The notes under the pieces are model-generated. The model had not been told where the DNA came from, did no database searches, and saw nothing but the letters and a program-made list of their open reading frames with translations. This document shows, piece by piece, positions 48,701 to 56,612 of a stretch of 64,000 nt of DNA (its first letter is position 1; the number at the start of each line of letters is the position of its first letter). This DNA is from Sorangium cellulosum. GTDB lineage: Bacteria > Myxococcota_A > Polyangia > Polyangiales > Polyangiaceae. A program made the position numbers and the translations under genes. The stretch lies in the NCBI RefSeq assembly GCF_002950945.1, contig NZ_CP012673.1:10430501-10494500 (forward strand). The letters run 5' to 3'.

Positions 48701-49642
48701 GCCCGGAGCACGTGCCTGCTCGAGGGGGCGATCGTGCTGCTCCTCGGCGGCCGCTACGCGCGCGTGGACGCGCTGATCGACGCGGTCGAGCAGGCGACGG
48801 AGGACGACCCGTCGGCCGCCGACCTGATGACCGAGGCGAAGCTGCTCTACCTGCACGGGCTGCTCCGGCAGCACAACGGCGATCCGAGCGCGTCGATCGC
48901 GAGCCTCGGCGCGGCGCTCCGGGCGTTCGAGGACATCGGCGATCGCCGCGAGGCGTGCCGGGCCCGGCTCAACATGGGCATCTGCTACGTCGAGTTCGGG
49001 CATTTCGAGGCGGCGGCGGAGGTCCTCCGCGCGGCGCTCGAGGAGGCGGAGCGCATGGCGCTCGACGACCGGGTCCCGAGCGCGCTCCAGCACCTCGGGC
49101 TCGCGCTCGCCCACACGGGCGAGGTCGACGCGGCGAAGGCGGCCCTGCGGAGCTCGATCGAGGCGCTGCAGCGCCGGGGCGATCCGCGGCGGGAGTGCGA
49201 GGGGCGGCTGCAGCTCGCGCGGGTCCTCTTGCTCGCGGGCGAGCCTGCGGCGGCCGAGGCCGAGGCGCGGGCGGCCGAGGGGCTCGCGGCGGCGGCGCCG
49301 GAGCGGCGGCCGGCGGCGATCGCGGTGCGGGGGCGCGCGCTGCTCGACCTCGGGCGCGCGGGCGAGGCGCTCGCGGCGACGTCGGAGGCGGCGTCGCTGC
49401 TCGAGGCGGGGCGGCGCGAGGAGGACGGGCTGCTGGTGCAGCTGGTCCACGCCGAGGCGCTCGCGGCGGCGGGGCAACGCGCCGAGGCGGAAGGCGCGAT
49501 CGCGGCGGCGCGCAACGGGCTGCTCGTGCGGGCCGGGAGGATCAGCGATCCGGCATGGCGCGAGCGGTTCCTCCGGGACGTGCCCGACCACGCGCGGCTG
49601 CTCGGGCTGGCGCAGCGGTGGCTCGGGGACGGCACTTCCTGA
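45779..49642 (+). CDS. Ser/Thr kinase fused to degenerate cyclase, AAA ATPase and TPR regions (paralogue)
   Basis: A 1287-residue protein from the ATG at 45779, beginning MQEGDIIDDRFCIERLAASG. Kinase motifs: ASGGMGSVY, VAVKIL, IVHRDLKPSNLLL, IDFGLA and APEQ. The middle region repeats the degenerate cyclase fold (YRGELELLEGRSPVIVLSG, GAPTDLAARAARCALAL, VALATGRAELSARLPVG) without the catalytic Asp pair. The ATPase has Walker A TAEAGMGKSRLQ and Walker B VLLVLEDLQWGD. The C-terminus is TPR-like (GICYVEFGHFEAAAEVLRAA). Same domain order as 16269-20303. The start has no strong ribosome site. Confidence 0.93.
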   Translation: MQEGDIIDDRFCIERLAASGGMGSVYRAIDRTTGDPVAVKILNAEGAQPLGRFAREAQALAAARVPGVVRYVAHGATAWGQPYLAMGWLDGETLSERLTRQGVTLDETVELGLQVARTLGAVHKLGIVHRDLKPSNLLLEGGSLERVVLIDFGLARVAADEPLTVAGLILGTPGYMAPEQARGELNVDARADVFALGCILYRCLTGRAAFQGNAGLAVLMKVLLEDPPRVRELRPAVPAALDALIARMLAKSPSDRPRDGDAVAAKLAAMSGPESLGRPHSSTRAVELTTGERRVMCLVVTRERPAEGHAAEEPRRAQLWQLHDVAEQYRGELELLEGRSPVIVLSGAGAPTDLAARAARCALALKALLGGAPVALATGRAELSARLPVGELIDRAFQMLSADDDRVPGVSSAGVRIDEVTAGLLGARFDVAEDAAGRVLHGARDERTAQLLGKPTTYVGRERELAMLVAEIDRCIDEGAAGAVLVTAEAGMGKSRLQQELIRKLHERGDRIEVWIGQGDPMGAGSAFGLLASALRHALGLAEREPLEARQRTIRRRVEGHEGLDAPRVAAFLGELAGAPFPDENDVQLRLARRDAALMGDQLRLAWEDFLAAECRASPVLLVLEDLQWGDLPTVTLVEGALRRLKDMPLLVLALGRPDVHRIFPKLWEGRLAHELHLTPLPRRASERLVREALGADARHDLVARLVERADGNAFFLEEQIRAAAEGKSEGLPETVVAMVQARLETLDTEARRLLRAASIFGETFRSSAVAALLGGVEIAPLLAELQRREVIMRRSEGRQRDDAEYCFRHALVREAAYGMLTARDRRIGHALAGGFLEAAGEGDPMVLAEHFERGDEAARAAEWYLRAADNALRGNDLAAAIACAERGITCGPEPATVGALRLVQAEALLWRGEPALAEQRGLEATRYLAPGSVAWFSAFTQLAGAGHKQGDYERVERWMMAVLAAEPLAAARVARSTCLLEGAIVLLLGGRYARVDALIDAVEQATEDDPSAADLMTEAKLLYLHGLLRQHNGDPSASIASLGAALRAFEDIGDRREACRARLNMGICYVEFGHFEAAAEVLRAALEEAERMALDDRVPSALQHLGLALAHTGEVDAAKAALRSSIEALQRRGDPRRECEGRLQLARVLLLAGEPAAAEAEARAAEGLAAAAPERRPAAIAVRGRALLDLGRAGEALAATSEAASLLEAGRREEDGLLVQLVHAEALAAAGQRAEAEGAIAAARNGLLVRAGRISDPAWRERFLRDVPDHARLLGLAQRWLGDGTS

Positions 49643-49677
49643 GGGGCGGCGGGGGGAGAGGTCGAGCCAAGCCGGGC

Positions 49678-49923
49678 GCGCCGTCGGGTGGGCCCGCGCG
49701 GCGGGGGCGGGTGGGCGCTGGCCAATCGGCAAGACTGGGACGGGGGAGCTTGCGCAGGGGACACCGCCCGGCATGTCTCCCTTCGGGCCTTGCCACCTGA
49801 AACGTTTCGTTGCGCGCCACACAAGGCGCGCCTGCAGCCTCTAGCCCCCTGAGGCAGTATGGCACCTTGGTCGGTGCTCGGCGCGCCCACCCGCCCCCGC
49901 CGCGCGGGCCCACCCGACGGCGC
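49678..49923. repeat. Perfect 41-bp inverted repeat with 164-bp spacer
   Basis: The 41-bp arm at 49678-49718 (starting GCGCCGTCGGGTGGGCCCGC) is the exact reverse complement of 49883-49923. The spacer contains a further stem (GCGCGCC-ACACAA-GGCGCGC) and no open frame. It lies between convergent genes. A MITE-like element or a large bidirectional terminator structure are the options; no target duplication was seen at the edges. Confidence 0.8.
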
Positions 49924-49974
49924 TTACGTTGGGGGTTGGGACGAGGGGCGCGGCGGATCAGAGGAGATTCGGGG

Positions 49975-51324
49975 TCAGCGGGCGTCCTCGGGATCGCAGC
50001 CGTAAAGGACGTCGATGTGCGCGGTGGGGTCGGACTGGACCGAGAGGCAGGCGTCCTCACAGAGCTTGATCGTGCCGTTCTCGATGTAGAACGCGTCCGC
50101 CTGGCAGGCGTCCAGGCCCGTGACCTGATCGAACGAACGCGCCTCGCCGCCGTCGCCGGGGGTGTATTGGACAACCACGGTCGAGAGGTCGATGACCTCG
50201 CCCGGGGGGGAGGCGGGCACCTCGAACTCGCACGCGACCTCCGCGCCCGAGATGACACCCTCCGCGATCGCCTGGAAGACCACGTCGTAGGAGCTGGTCT
50301 GGCAGAGCGGGAAACGGAGGCCGCCGGTCCGCTGGCTCAGCGACTGGTAGCCCGTGCCGGGGCGGACGGCGGTGCCGCACGTCTCGAGGACGATGTCGCC
50401 CTCGGGCGGGTACGCGTCCGTCACAGGGTCGTTCTCGTGGAGACCGATGATGCTGTGAAAGACGTAGTTGCGCGCGGCGGCGTCGCCGAAGACCGCGGGC
50501 TGCAGCTTGAACAGCAGATCTTCGAACGTCGCGGCCACCTCGTCCCAGGGCAGCCGCTCGTCGTCGATGTAGAGGTTGCGCGGGAGGTGCGTCGTCTGAC
50601 AACCGACGTTGTCGTCGGTGATCACCACGAACACCTTGAGCGATTCCGGGCGCACCCACTCCGACCAGCCGAGCGGCGCGAGGCCGAAGTCGTCGGGCAA
50701 ACCGCCGTTGTACGTGCCGAGCAGGTTGCAGATCGCGTCGTGGCTCCGGTTCTCGAGGCTGTAATGATAGAAGCGGGGCGGGTTGTGCCCCGGCTCCGCC
50801 GGCACCGGGTCGCAGGTCGCCGTGCTGAGGGGGGCGCCGACGCACACGGAGTCGTCGACGTCCGGGTCGCCGTGGTGGGCGAGCATGATCACGCGGTAGT
50901 CGATGCCGCTCTCGCCGATGATCGCGGCGAAGCTCTCATTGATGTTGTCCTGTACGCTCTTGATCTCGTCCGCCATGCTGGGCGAGTTGTCGATCATGAA
51001 GACGATATCGACCGGCCGCTTCGTGAGCGTCGCCTCGGCGATCGTGGCGACACACGCGGTGTCGGGCGTCACCGGCCCAGAGCCCCCCATGTTGCCCTCA
51101 TAGTCGAGCCCGATGCCGTCGCCGCCGCCTCCGTCGCCGGCGCCGCCGCCCCCGGCGGTCCCCCCGCCGGCGCCTCCGGCGGCGCCTCCTCCTCCGGTGT
51201 CCCCGGCCGTCGCCCCTACGTCGCCGTCCGATCCGGAGTTGCAGGAGCAGCCTGCCGCGCCGGTCATCGCCAAAAGACCCAACCCAAGAAGCGGAATCAA
51301 CACGGTAGACCGGGAGAGCTTCAC
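49975..51324 (-). CDS. vWA-domain lipoprotein
   Basis: A 449-residue exported protein from a GTG start (51324). Signal LIPLLGLGLLAMTGAAGC is a lipobox, followed by a Gly/Ala-rich linker of about 45 residues. The von Willebrand A domain shows the MIDAS motif VFMIDNSPSM (DxSxS) and a later KVFVVITDDNVGC. Cysteines are scattered through the second half. Probably surface-displayed and involved in metal-dependent protein binding. An ATG at 51411 gives a longer alternative. Confidence 0.87.
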   Translation of the reverse strand: MKLSRSTVLIPLLGLGLLAMTGAAGCSCNSGSDGDVGATAGDTGGGGAAGGAGGGTAGGGGAGDGGGGDGIGLDYEGNMGGSGPVTPDTACVATIAEATLTKRPVDIVFMIDNSPSMADEIKSVQDNINESFAAIIGESGIDYRVIMLAHHGDPDVDDSVCVGAPLSTATCDPVPAEPGHNPPRFYHYSLENRSHDAICNLLGTYNGGLPDDFGLAPLGWSEWVRPESLKVFVVITDDNVGCQTTHLPRNLYIDDERLPWDEVAATFEDLLFKLQPAVFGDAAARNYVFHSIIGLHENDPVTDAYPPEGDIVLETCGTAVRPGTGYQSLSQRTGGLRFPLCQTSSYDVVFQAIAEGVISGAEVACEFEVPASPPGEVIDLSTVVVQYTPGDGGEARSFDQVTGLDACQADAFYIENGTIKLCEDACLSVQSDPTAHIDVLYGCDPEDAR

Positions 51325-51735
51325 ATGAACCTCGAGCGCTAGGGCGCAAGAGCGCGCCATACTAGGGTAAACAAACCCGACGCGCGTGTGGTGAACCAAA
51401 TTGAGCTTCATGCGATTTTTTCTCGGCTGCTGTTCTTGGCGGGCGTCCTCATCACGACGTCAGGGTCGTCCGTGTCGTGAGCACCGTCAGGGTCACCGCC
51501 GTCCCTTTCCGCGCGTTACGTACACGCTGCATGGCGTGACGTGTGCCGCGCTGTGCGCCCTGCTCCCGCGGCGCGAGCGCGGTGCGGGACCGGCGTGGGC
51601 CCCGGCGCGCCGGCCTGGCAGCGCGTGATCCGGCGCTGGTCGGCGGGCTCGGCGGGCTCGGGGGGCTCAGCGGCCCGGCGGGCTCCTCAGAGCCTCCCCG
51701 CCCGCTCGATGGTCTCTGCACAATGCTCCCCTACG
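51325..51735. other. 411-bp intergenic region between divergent genes
   Basis: No gene is seen. It holds a 7-bp stem (TCACGAC/GTCGTGA, about 51451-51480) and a tandem GGCGGGCTC-type run at about 51643-51680. Promoters of the vWA gene (minus) and the HMGS-like gene (plus) should lie here. Confidence 0.4.
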
Positions 51736-52968
51736 ATGCAGGGTATGAGCGTACGTCATGGCTTTCCCCCCATCGGCATCGATGCGATTGCCCTCGGCGT
51801 CCCGCGCCGCTTCGTCGAGCTCAGCGAGCTCGCCGAGGCCCGGGGCGTGGCGCCGTCCAAGTACCTGACCGGCCTCGGCACCCGCCGGATGGCGATCGCG
51901 GCGCCCGAGGAGGATCCGATCACCCTCGCTGCCAACGCGGCCCGCCGCCTCTTCCTGCGCTCGGGCGCGAGCCCGGCGGACATCGGGCTCTGCGTCGTCG
52001 GGACCGAGACCGCCGTGGATCACTCCAAGCCGGCGGCCTCCTTCCTGCACGGGCTGCTCGGGCTGCCCAGCGCGTGCCGCGTCTTCGAGGCCAAACACGC
52101 CTGCTTCGGGGGTACCGCCGGCCTGCTCAACGCCGTGGACTGGATCGCCTCCGGCTCGGCCCGCGGCCGCGCCGCGCTCGTCGTCTGCTCGGACGTGGCG
52201 CGCTACGCGCTCGGCTCCGCGGGCGAGCCGACCCAGGGCGCCGGCGCCGTGGCGCTGCTCGTGCGCGAGCGCCCGCGGCTGCTCGCGCTCGAGGTCGGCC
52301 AGACCGGCTCGTACGCGCGCGACGTCTACGATTTCTGGCGGCCGCTCCACCACAAGGAGGCGCTCGTCGACGGCCACTTCTCGGTGCAGTGCTACCTCGA
52401 CGCGCTCGCCGGCGCCTACGGCGAGTGGCGCCGGCAGGACGGCGACGGCGAGCCGCTCGCGCGCACGTGTTACCACGTCCCCTACGGCAAGATGGCCCGC
52501 AAGGCCCACCGGCACCGGCGCATGATCGACGGGCTCACCGAGCAGGCCGCCGACGAGAGCTTCGCCGTCGAGGTGGAGCCGTCGCTCGATCTGCCGGCGC
52601 GGATCGGCAACATCTACACGGGCTCGCTCTACCTCGCGCTGGCGTCGCTGCTGAGCGCGCAGGCCCGCGACCTCGAGGGGAAACGCATCGGGCTCTTCAG
52701 CTACGGGTCGGGCAGCTGCGCCGAGTTCTTCGCGGGCAGGGTCGTGCCGGAAGCCGGGGCGCTCGTGGCCGCGCTCGAGATCGACGCCCCGCTCGCGGAG
52801 TGCCACCACACGCCCGTCGCCGAGTACGAGGCGCTGCGCAGGAACGACGAGGCCGCCGACCGGCGGCCCGCCCCCGAGGACGCCGAGCGCGGCGGCGCGA
52901 GCCTGGACCGCCGCGCGGTGTACCTGGGCCTCGACTCGAGCGAGCGGCGCGTCTACGCGAACGCGTGA
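51736..52968 (+). CDS. Hydroxymethylglutaryl-CoA synthase-like enzyme
   Basis: A thiolase-fold enzyme of about 410 residues condensing acetyl and beta-ketoacyl thioesters. Catalytic Cys lies in VFEAKHACFGGTAGLLNAVD, the catalytic His region is YHVPYGKMARKAHRH, and the C-terminal GNIYTGSLYLALASLL and FSYGSGSCAEFFAG are HMGS signatures. In-frame ATGs at 51736 and 51745 are both possible. Such genes serve the mevalonate pathway or polyketide beta-branching; no other gene of either route is in the window, so the role is open. Confidence 0.9.
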   Translation: MQGMSVRHGFPPIGIDAIALGVPRRFVELSELAEARGVAPSKYLTGLGTRRMAIAAPEEDPITLAANAARRLFLRSGASPADIGLCVVGTETAVDHSKPAASFLHGLLGLPSACRVFEAKHACFGGTAGLLNAVDWIASGSARGRAALVVCSDVARYALGSAGEPTQGAGAVALLVRERPRLLALEVGQTGSYARDVYDFWRPLHHKEALVDGHFSVQCYLDALAGAYGEWRRQDGDGEPLARTCYHVPYGKMARKAHRHRRMIDGLTEQAADESFAVEVEPSLDLPARIGNIYTGSLYLALASLLSAQARDLEGKRIGLFSYGSGSCAEFFAGRVVPEAGALVAALEIDAPLAECHHTPVAEYEALRRNDEAADRRPAPEDAERGGASLDRRAVYLGLDSSERRVYANA

Positions 52969-53005
52969 TCCCGCGCGCGGCGTGGACCGTGGCGGGCGCG
53001 CTCGC

Positions 53006-53416
53006 TCAGCCGGACGAGAGGTCGTCCAGCGTGAAGAGCTCCGCCCCACCCCCCGCCGCGACGAGCACACGCATCCCCTCACGGCGGATGGATTTTTTCA
53101 GCTCGGCTGCAAGCGGCTGCGTGACGGGCGCCAGCGGTCCCAGGATGTCGATCAGGGCCGAGCGCGGCACCACACCGACCAGGAAAGGCGAGCTCTCGTC
53201 GGACATCAGCGAGGCGCGGAGCGCACCTTCCGGGTCGAGCTTCGCGTCGCGCTGCTGCAAGCCGGCCGCGATCAGGTAGCCCGTCGGCTCGCGCAGCCCG
53301 AGGACGTAGCCCGACAGCGCCGAGATGGAGCCGCGGCGCGGCGTCTCGCGCGCGAGGCGCACGAGCACCGGCCGGTGCTCGTCGAGCACCTCGACCCGCT
53401 CGTCATGCGGCGTCAT
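53006..53416 (-). CDS. Hypothetical protein
   Basis: A 136-residue soluble protein beginning MTPHDERVEVLDEHRPVLVR. Repeated hydrophobic stretches (GYLIAAGL, PFLVGVV, MRVLVAAGGGAELFTLDD) suggest an alpha/beta fold. GGGGAGGTC lies 9 nt before the ATG. No family is recognised. It converges on the HMGS-like gene, 37 bp away, and lies downstream of the permease. Confidence 0.6.
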   Translation of the reverse strand: MTPHDERVEVLDEHRPVLVRLARETPRRGSISALSGYVLGLREPTGYLIAAGLQQRDAKLDPEGALRASLMSDESSPFLVGVVPRSALIDILGPLAPVTQPLAAELKKSIRREGMRVLVAAGGGAELFTLDDLSSG

Positions 53417-53545
53417 GAGCGACCTCCCCTCCCCTCGACGAGGGCGTGGCGACAGGGCACGCCGCCGCGCCACGAGGCGCGGGGGAGCGGCCGCAGGATG
53501 CTGAACGCGGGCGCGTTCAGCGGGTTTTCCGTCGCAGGATATTTC

Positions 53546-53589
53546 GGAACCATGGACCTCCAGCGAGGGGCTCTGCCCTCACTGGTTCC
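53546..53589 (-). terminator. Hairpin downstream of the pyrimidine operon
   Basis: On the minus strand GGAACCA pairs with TGGTTCC, enclosing GTGAGGG/CCCTCGC. It starts about 70 bp after the permease stop and is the likely end of the operon transcript. There is no long T-run. Confidence 0.45.
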
Positions 53590-53658
53590 AATTCCGATGA
53601 CCGCGCCGCGCCTATCACGGAATCGACCGCAGGAGCGCCCGAGCCCGTCGAGAGCGAG

Positions 53659-55137
53659 TCAGCGCGCCGGCGACGCCCCGCGCGCGGCGCGCGCGGCGGT
53701 CGGCTCCGCCCGGCCGGCCATCGAGAACAGCGCGTAGAGCCCTCCCGAGACGAAGAACCCCACGAACCACGCGTAGGTGTAGATCGCGCGCAGCACCTCG
53801 GGGACGCCGTCCTTCATCGAGGGGATCGCCTCGGCCAGGAAGCCGGGAAGGTTGATGAACACGCCGACGCCGAGCGCCGCCATCGCCCGCCAGTTCACCC
53901 CGCCCTGGAACTCGTACGCTCCGCCGCGCCGGTACAGGTCGTCCACATCGAGCCGCATCTTCCGGACGAGGAAGTAGTCGGCGATCATGATCCCGCCGAT
54001 CGGCCCGAGGAGCGCGGAGTAGCCCACGAGCCACGTGAAGATGTACCCCTGCGAGGACTCGATGAGCCTCCACGGCAGGATCACCGCGCCGAGGATCGCC
54101 GTGATCACCCCGCCCGCCCGGGCGGAGATCCGGTGCGGCGCCAGGTTGGAAAAGTCGTTCGCCGGCGAGACGACGTTGGCGGCGAGGTTCGTCGACAGCG
54201 TGGCGACCGAGAGGCCCAGCATCGCGAGCACCATGATGAAGGCCCCGCCGATCCGCGCGAGCAGCTTCACCGGATCCCAGATGAGCTCGCCAAAGATGAG
54301 CGGCGTGGCCGAGGTGACCGCGACGCCGATGAACGAGAACAGCACCATCGTCGCCGGCAGGCCGAGCGCCTGGCCGAGCGCCTGATCGCGCTGGCTGCGC
54401 GCGAACCGCGTGAAGTCCGGGATGTTCAGCGAGAGCGTGGCCCAGAACCCGACCATCGCGGTGAGGCCCGGCGCGAACACGCGGAGGAACTGCCCTTCAG
54501 GGATCCTCGACGGCTGCGACAGCATCGGGCCGAACCCGCCCGCGCGCGAGTACGCCCAGGCGAGCAGCACGAGGCCCATCACGATGAGCAGCGGCGCCGC
54601 CCAGCTCTCGAGGAACTTGATCGACTCCGTGCCTTTCAGGATGAAAACCAGGTTGATCAGCCAGAACACCACGAACCCGAGCAGCTCCCCGGGCTGGATG
54701 CCGATCGCCCCCTTGAACGCCGCCGAGGTGAGCGGCGCCTCGACCGAGGGCAGCAGCGCGACGAGGAGCTGCCAGAGCGCCTGTCCGCCGAGCCACGTCT
54801 GGATGCCGAACCAGCCGCAGGCCACCAGCGCGCGCAGCACCGCGGGCACGTTCGCGCCAGTCACGCCGAACGACGCGCGGGCGAACACCGGAAACGGGAT
54901 GCCGTACCGCGTGCCCGCGTGGGCGTTCAGGATCATCGGGATGAGCACGATGACGTTGCCGAGCGCGACACACGCGATCGCCTGCTTCCAGCTCATCCCC
55001 TGATCGATGAGCCCGGAGGCCATGGTGTACGTGGGGATGCACACGGCCATGCCGATCCAGAGCGCCGCGAAATGCCCCAGCTTCCACGTGCGCGCCGCCT
55101 CCGGCGTGGGCGCGAGATCTTCGTTCGTCAAGGACAT
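53659..55137 (-). CDS. NCS1-family nucleobase permease
   Basis: A 492-residue inner-membrane transporter with about 12 hydrophobic segments. It begins MSLTNEDLAPTPEAARTWKL. NCS1 landmarks are WIGMAVCIPTYTMASGLIDQ, GIPFPVFARASFG, WATLSLNIPDFTRFARSQRD and IGGIMIADYFLVRK. Members import uracil, allantoin, hydantoin or thiamine. As the last gene of the pyrimidine operon it most likely imports uracil, thymine or their dihydro forms (inference from context). Confidence 0.93.
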   Translation of the reverse strand: MSLTNEDLAPTPEAARTWKLGHFAALWIGMAVCIPTYTMASGLIDQGMSWKQAIACVALGNVIVLIPMILNAHAGTRYGIPFPVFARASFGVTGANVPAVLRALVACGWFGIQTWLGGQALWQLLVALLPSVEAPLTSAAFKGAIGIQPGELLGFVVFWLINLVFILKGTESIKFLESWAAPLLIVMGLVLLAWAYSRAGGFGPMLSQPSRIPEGQFLRVFAPGLTAMVGFWATLSLNIPDFTRFARSQRDQALGQALGLPATMVLFSFIGVAVTSATPLIFGELIWDPVKLLARIGGAFIMVLAMLGLSVATLSTNLAANVVSPANDFSNLAPHRISARAGGVITAILGAVILPWRLIESSQGYIFTWLVGYSALLGPIGGIMIADYFLVRKMRLDVDDLYRRGGAYEFQGGVNWRAMAALGVGVFINLPGFLAEAIPSMKDGVPEVLRAIYTYAWFVGFFVSGGLYALFSMAGRAEPTAARAARGASPAR

Positions 55138-55220
55138 CGATGCTCCTCCTGAAAGCCCGCCGGCGCGTGTCCGGGATCAGGTCGTCGCGAGCTCCAGGCC
55201 GGCGGGAGAGGAGCTCGATG

Positions 55221-56609
55221 TCAGGCGCTCCGCGCCCGGGCCGTCGCTTCCAGCCCGCCAGGCACGAAGTCCGTCCCCTTCTGGACGCGATCGTTCCACG
55301 TCTCGGGCGGCTTGCCCGAGGGGACCTCCTTCATGGTGATGCACCCGGCCACCGGGCACACCAGCGCGCACAGGTTGCAGCCGATGCACTCCTCCTCGTC
55401 CACGAACGGGACACGCGACGGCGCGGCCTCGCCGCTCGGGTTCGGCGTCACGACCCGATCCGGGATGTGCTTCGGCAGGTGCGTGTGGCCCGCCGCGCGC
55501 GCCTCCGCCTCCGTCCGCCCGGGCAGGTGGATGCACTGGTGGGCCCCGTCCATGCAGGCCACGTAACAGAGCTGGCATCCGATGCACTTGTCGGCGCCGA
55601 TCTCGGCGACCACGCGGTACGAGAGGTCGAGCTCGCCCCACTCCTGGACCTGCGGGATCGCCCGGCCGCGGAGCTCGTTCACCGAGCTCATCCCGTGATC
55701 GTCGAGCCAGTCGCTCAGGCCCTCGATCATCTCCTCCACGATGCGGTAGCCGTAGTGCATCACCGCGGTGCAGACCTGCACGCTCGTCGCCCCGAGCGCG
55801 ATGAACTCCGCGGCGTCGCGGAAGCTCGAGATACCGCCGATGCCGGAGAGGGGCAGGCGGCCCACGGCCGGGTGGCGCGCGAGCTGGCTCAGCAGGTGGA
55901 GCGCGATCGGCTTGACCGCGGGCCCGCAGTACCCGCCGTTGGTCGACGCGCCGCCGACCCGCGGGAGCGGGACCATCCGCTCCAGATCGACGCCCATCAG
56001 CGACTTGATCGTGTTGATCAGCGAGATGCCGTGCGCCCCGGAGCGGAGCACGGCCTCGCCCGGCTCGACGATGTCGCCCACGTTCGGCGTGAGCTTCACG
56101 ATGACCGGCGTGGTCGCGAACTCGACCGCCCAGCGCGCGATCTCCTGGAGGACGGCCGGCTCGTTGCCCACGGCCGAGCCCATGCCGCGCTCGCACATGC
56201 CGTGCGGACAGCCGAAGTTGAGCTCCAGCCCGTCGGCGCCCGTGTCCTCGGCCTTCCGGATGATCTCCCGCCACTCGTCCTTCGTCTCGACCATGAGCGA
56301 GGCGATGAGCGCGTGGCCCGGATACCGCCGCTTCACCTCGCGCATCTCCCTCAGGTTCACCTCGAGGGGGCGGTCGGTGATGAGCTCGACGTTGTTGAGC
56401 CCCATGAGCCGCATGTTGCCGTAATCGATGCCTCCAAAGCGGCTCGACACGTTGACGATCGGGTTTCCGAGCGTTTTCCAGACGGCGCCGCCCCAGCCGG
56501 CGTCGAACGCGCGCCGGACCTGGTCGCCGGTGTTGGTCGGCGGCGCGGACGCCAGCCAGAACGGGTTCGGGCTCTTGATCCCGGCGAAGTCGATAGACAG
56601 GTCGGCCAT
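55221..56609 (-). CDS. preA: Dihydropyrimidine dehydrogenase subunit PreA
   Basis: A 462-residue FMN/4Fe-4S subunit that reduces uracil or thymine to the dihydro form. The TIM-barrel begins MADLSIDFAGIKSPNPFWLA. The active-site loop is GGASTNGGYCGPAVKPIAL, with catalytic Cys. Two ferredoxin sites close the protein: DKCIGCQLCYVACMDG and EECIGCNLCALVCPVAGCI. It starts 3 bp after preT, and both are needed for the NAD-dependent enzyme. The tail beyond the second cluster is about 40 residues. Confidence 0.96.
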   Translation of the reverse strand: MADLSIDFAGIKSPNPFWLASAPPTNTGDQVRRAFDAGWGGAVWKTLGNPIVNVSSRFGGIDYGNMRLMGLNNVELITDRPLEVNLREMREVKRRYPGHALIASLMVETKDEWREIIRKAEDTGADGLELNFGCPHGMCERGMGSAVGNEPAVLQEIARWAVEFATTPVIVKLTPNVGDIVEPGEAVLRSGAHGISLINTIKSLMGVDLERMVPLPRVGGASTNGGYCGPAVKPIALHLLSQLARHPAVGRLPLSGIGGISSFRDAAEFIALGATSVQVCTAVMHYGYRIVEEMIEGLSDWLDDHGMSSVNELRGRAIPQVQEWGELDLSYRVVAEIGADKCIGCQLCYVACMDGAHQCIHLPGRTEAEARAAGHTHLPKHIPDRVVTPNPSGEAAPSRVPFVDEEECIGCNLCALVCPVAGCITMKEVPSGKPPETWNDRVQKGTDFVPGGLEATARARSA

Positions 56610-56612
56610 CGC

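Noticed and set aside
45560-49822. 1420-codon open frame on the minus strand
   Set aside because: It is the antisense shadow of the kinase giant, with Arg/Glu/Leu-rich composition and no domain; high GC keeps the frame open.
51736-52968. Evidence for a trans-AT polyketide cluster
   Set aside because: The HMGS-like gene is alone; no ketosynthase, acyl carrier protein or acyltransferase gene flanks it.
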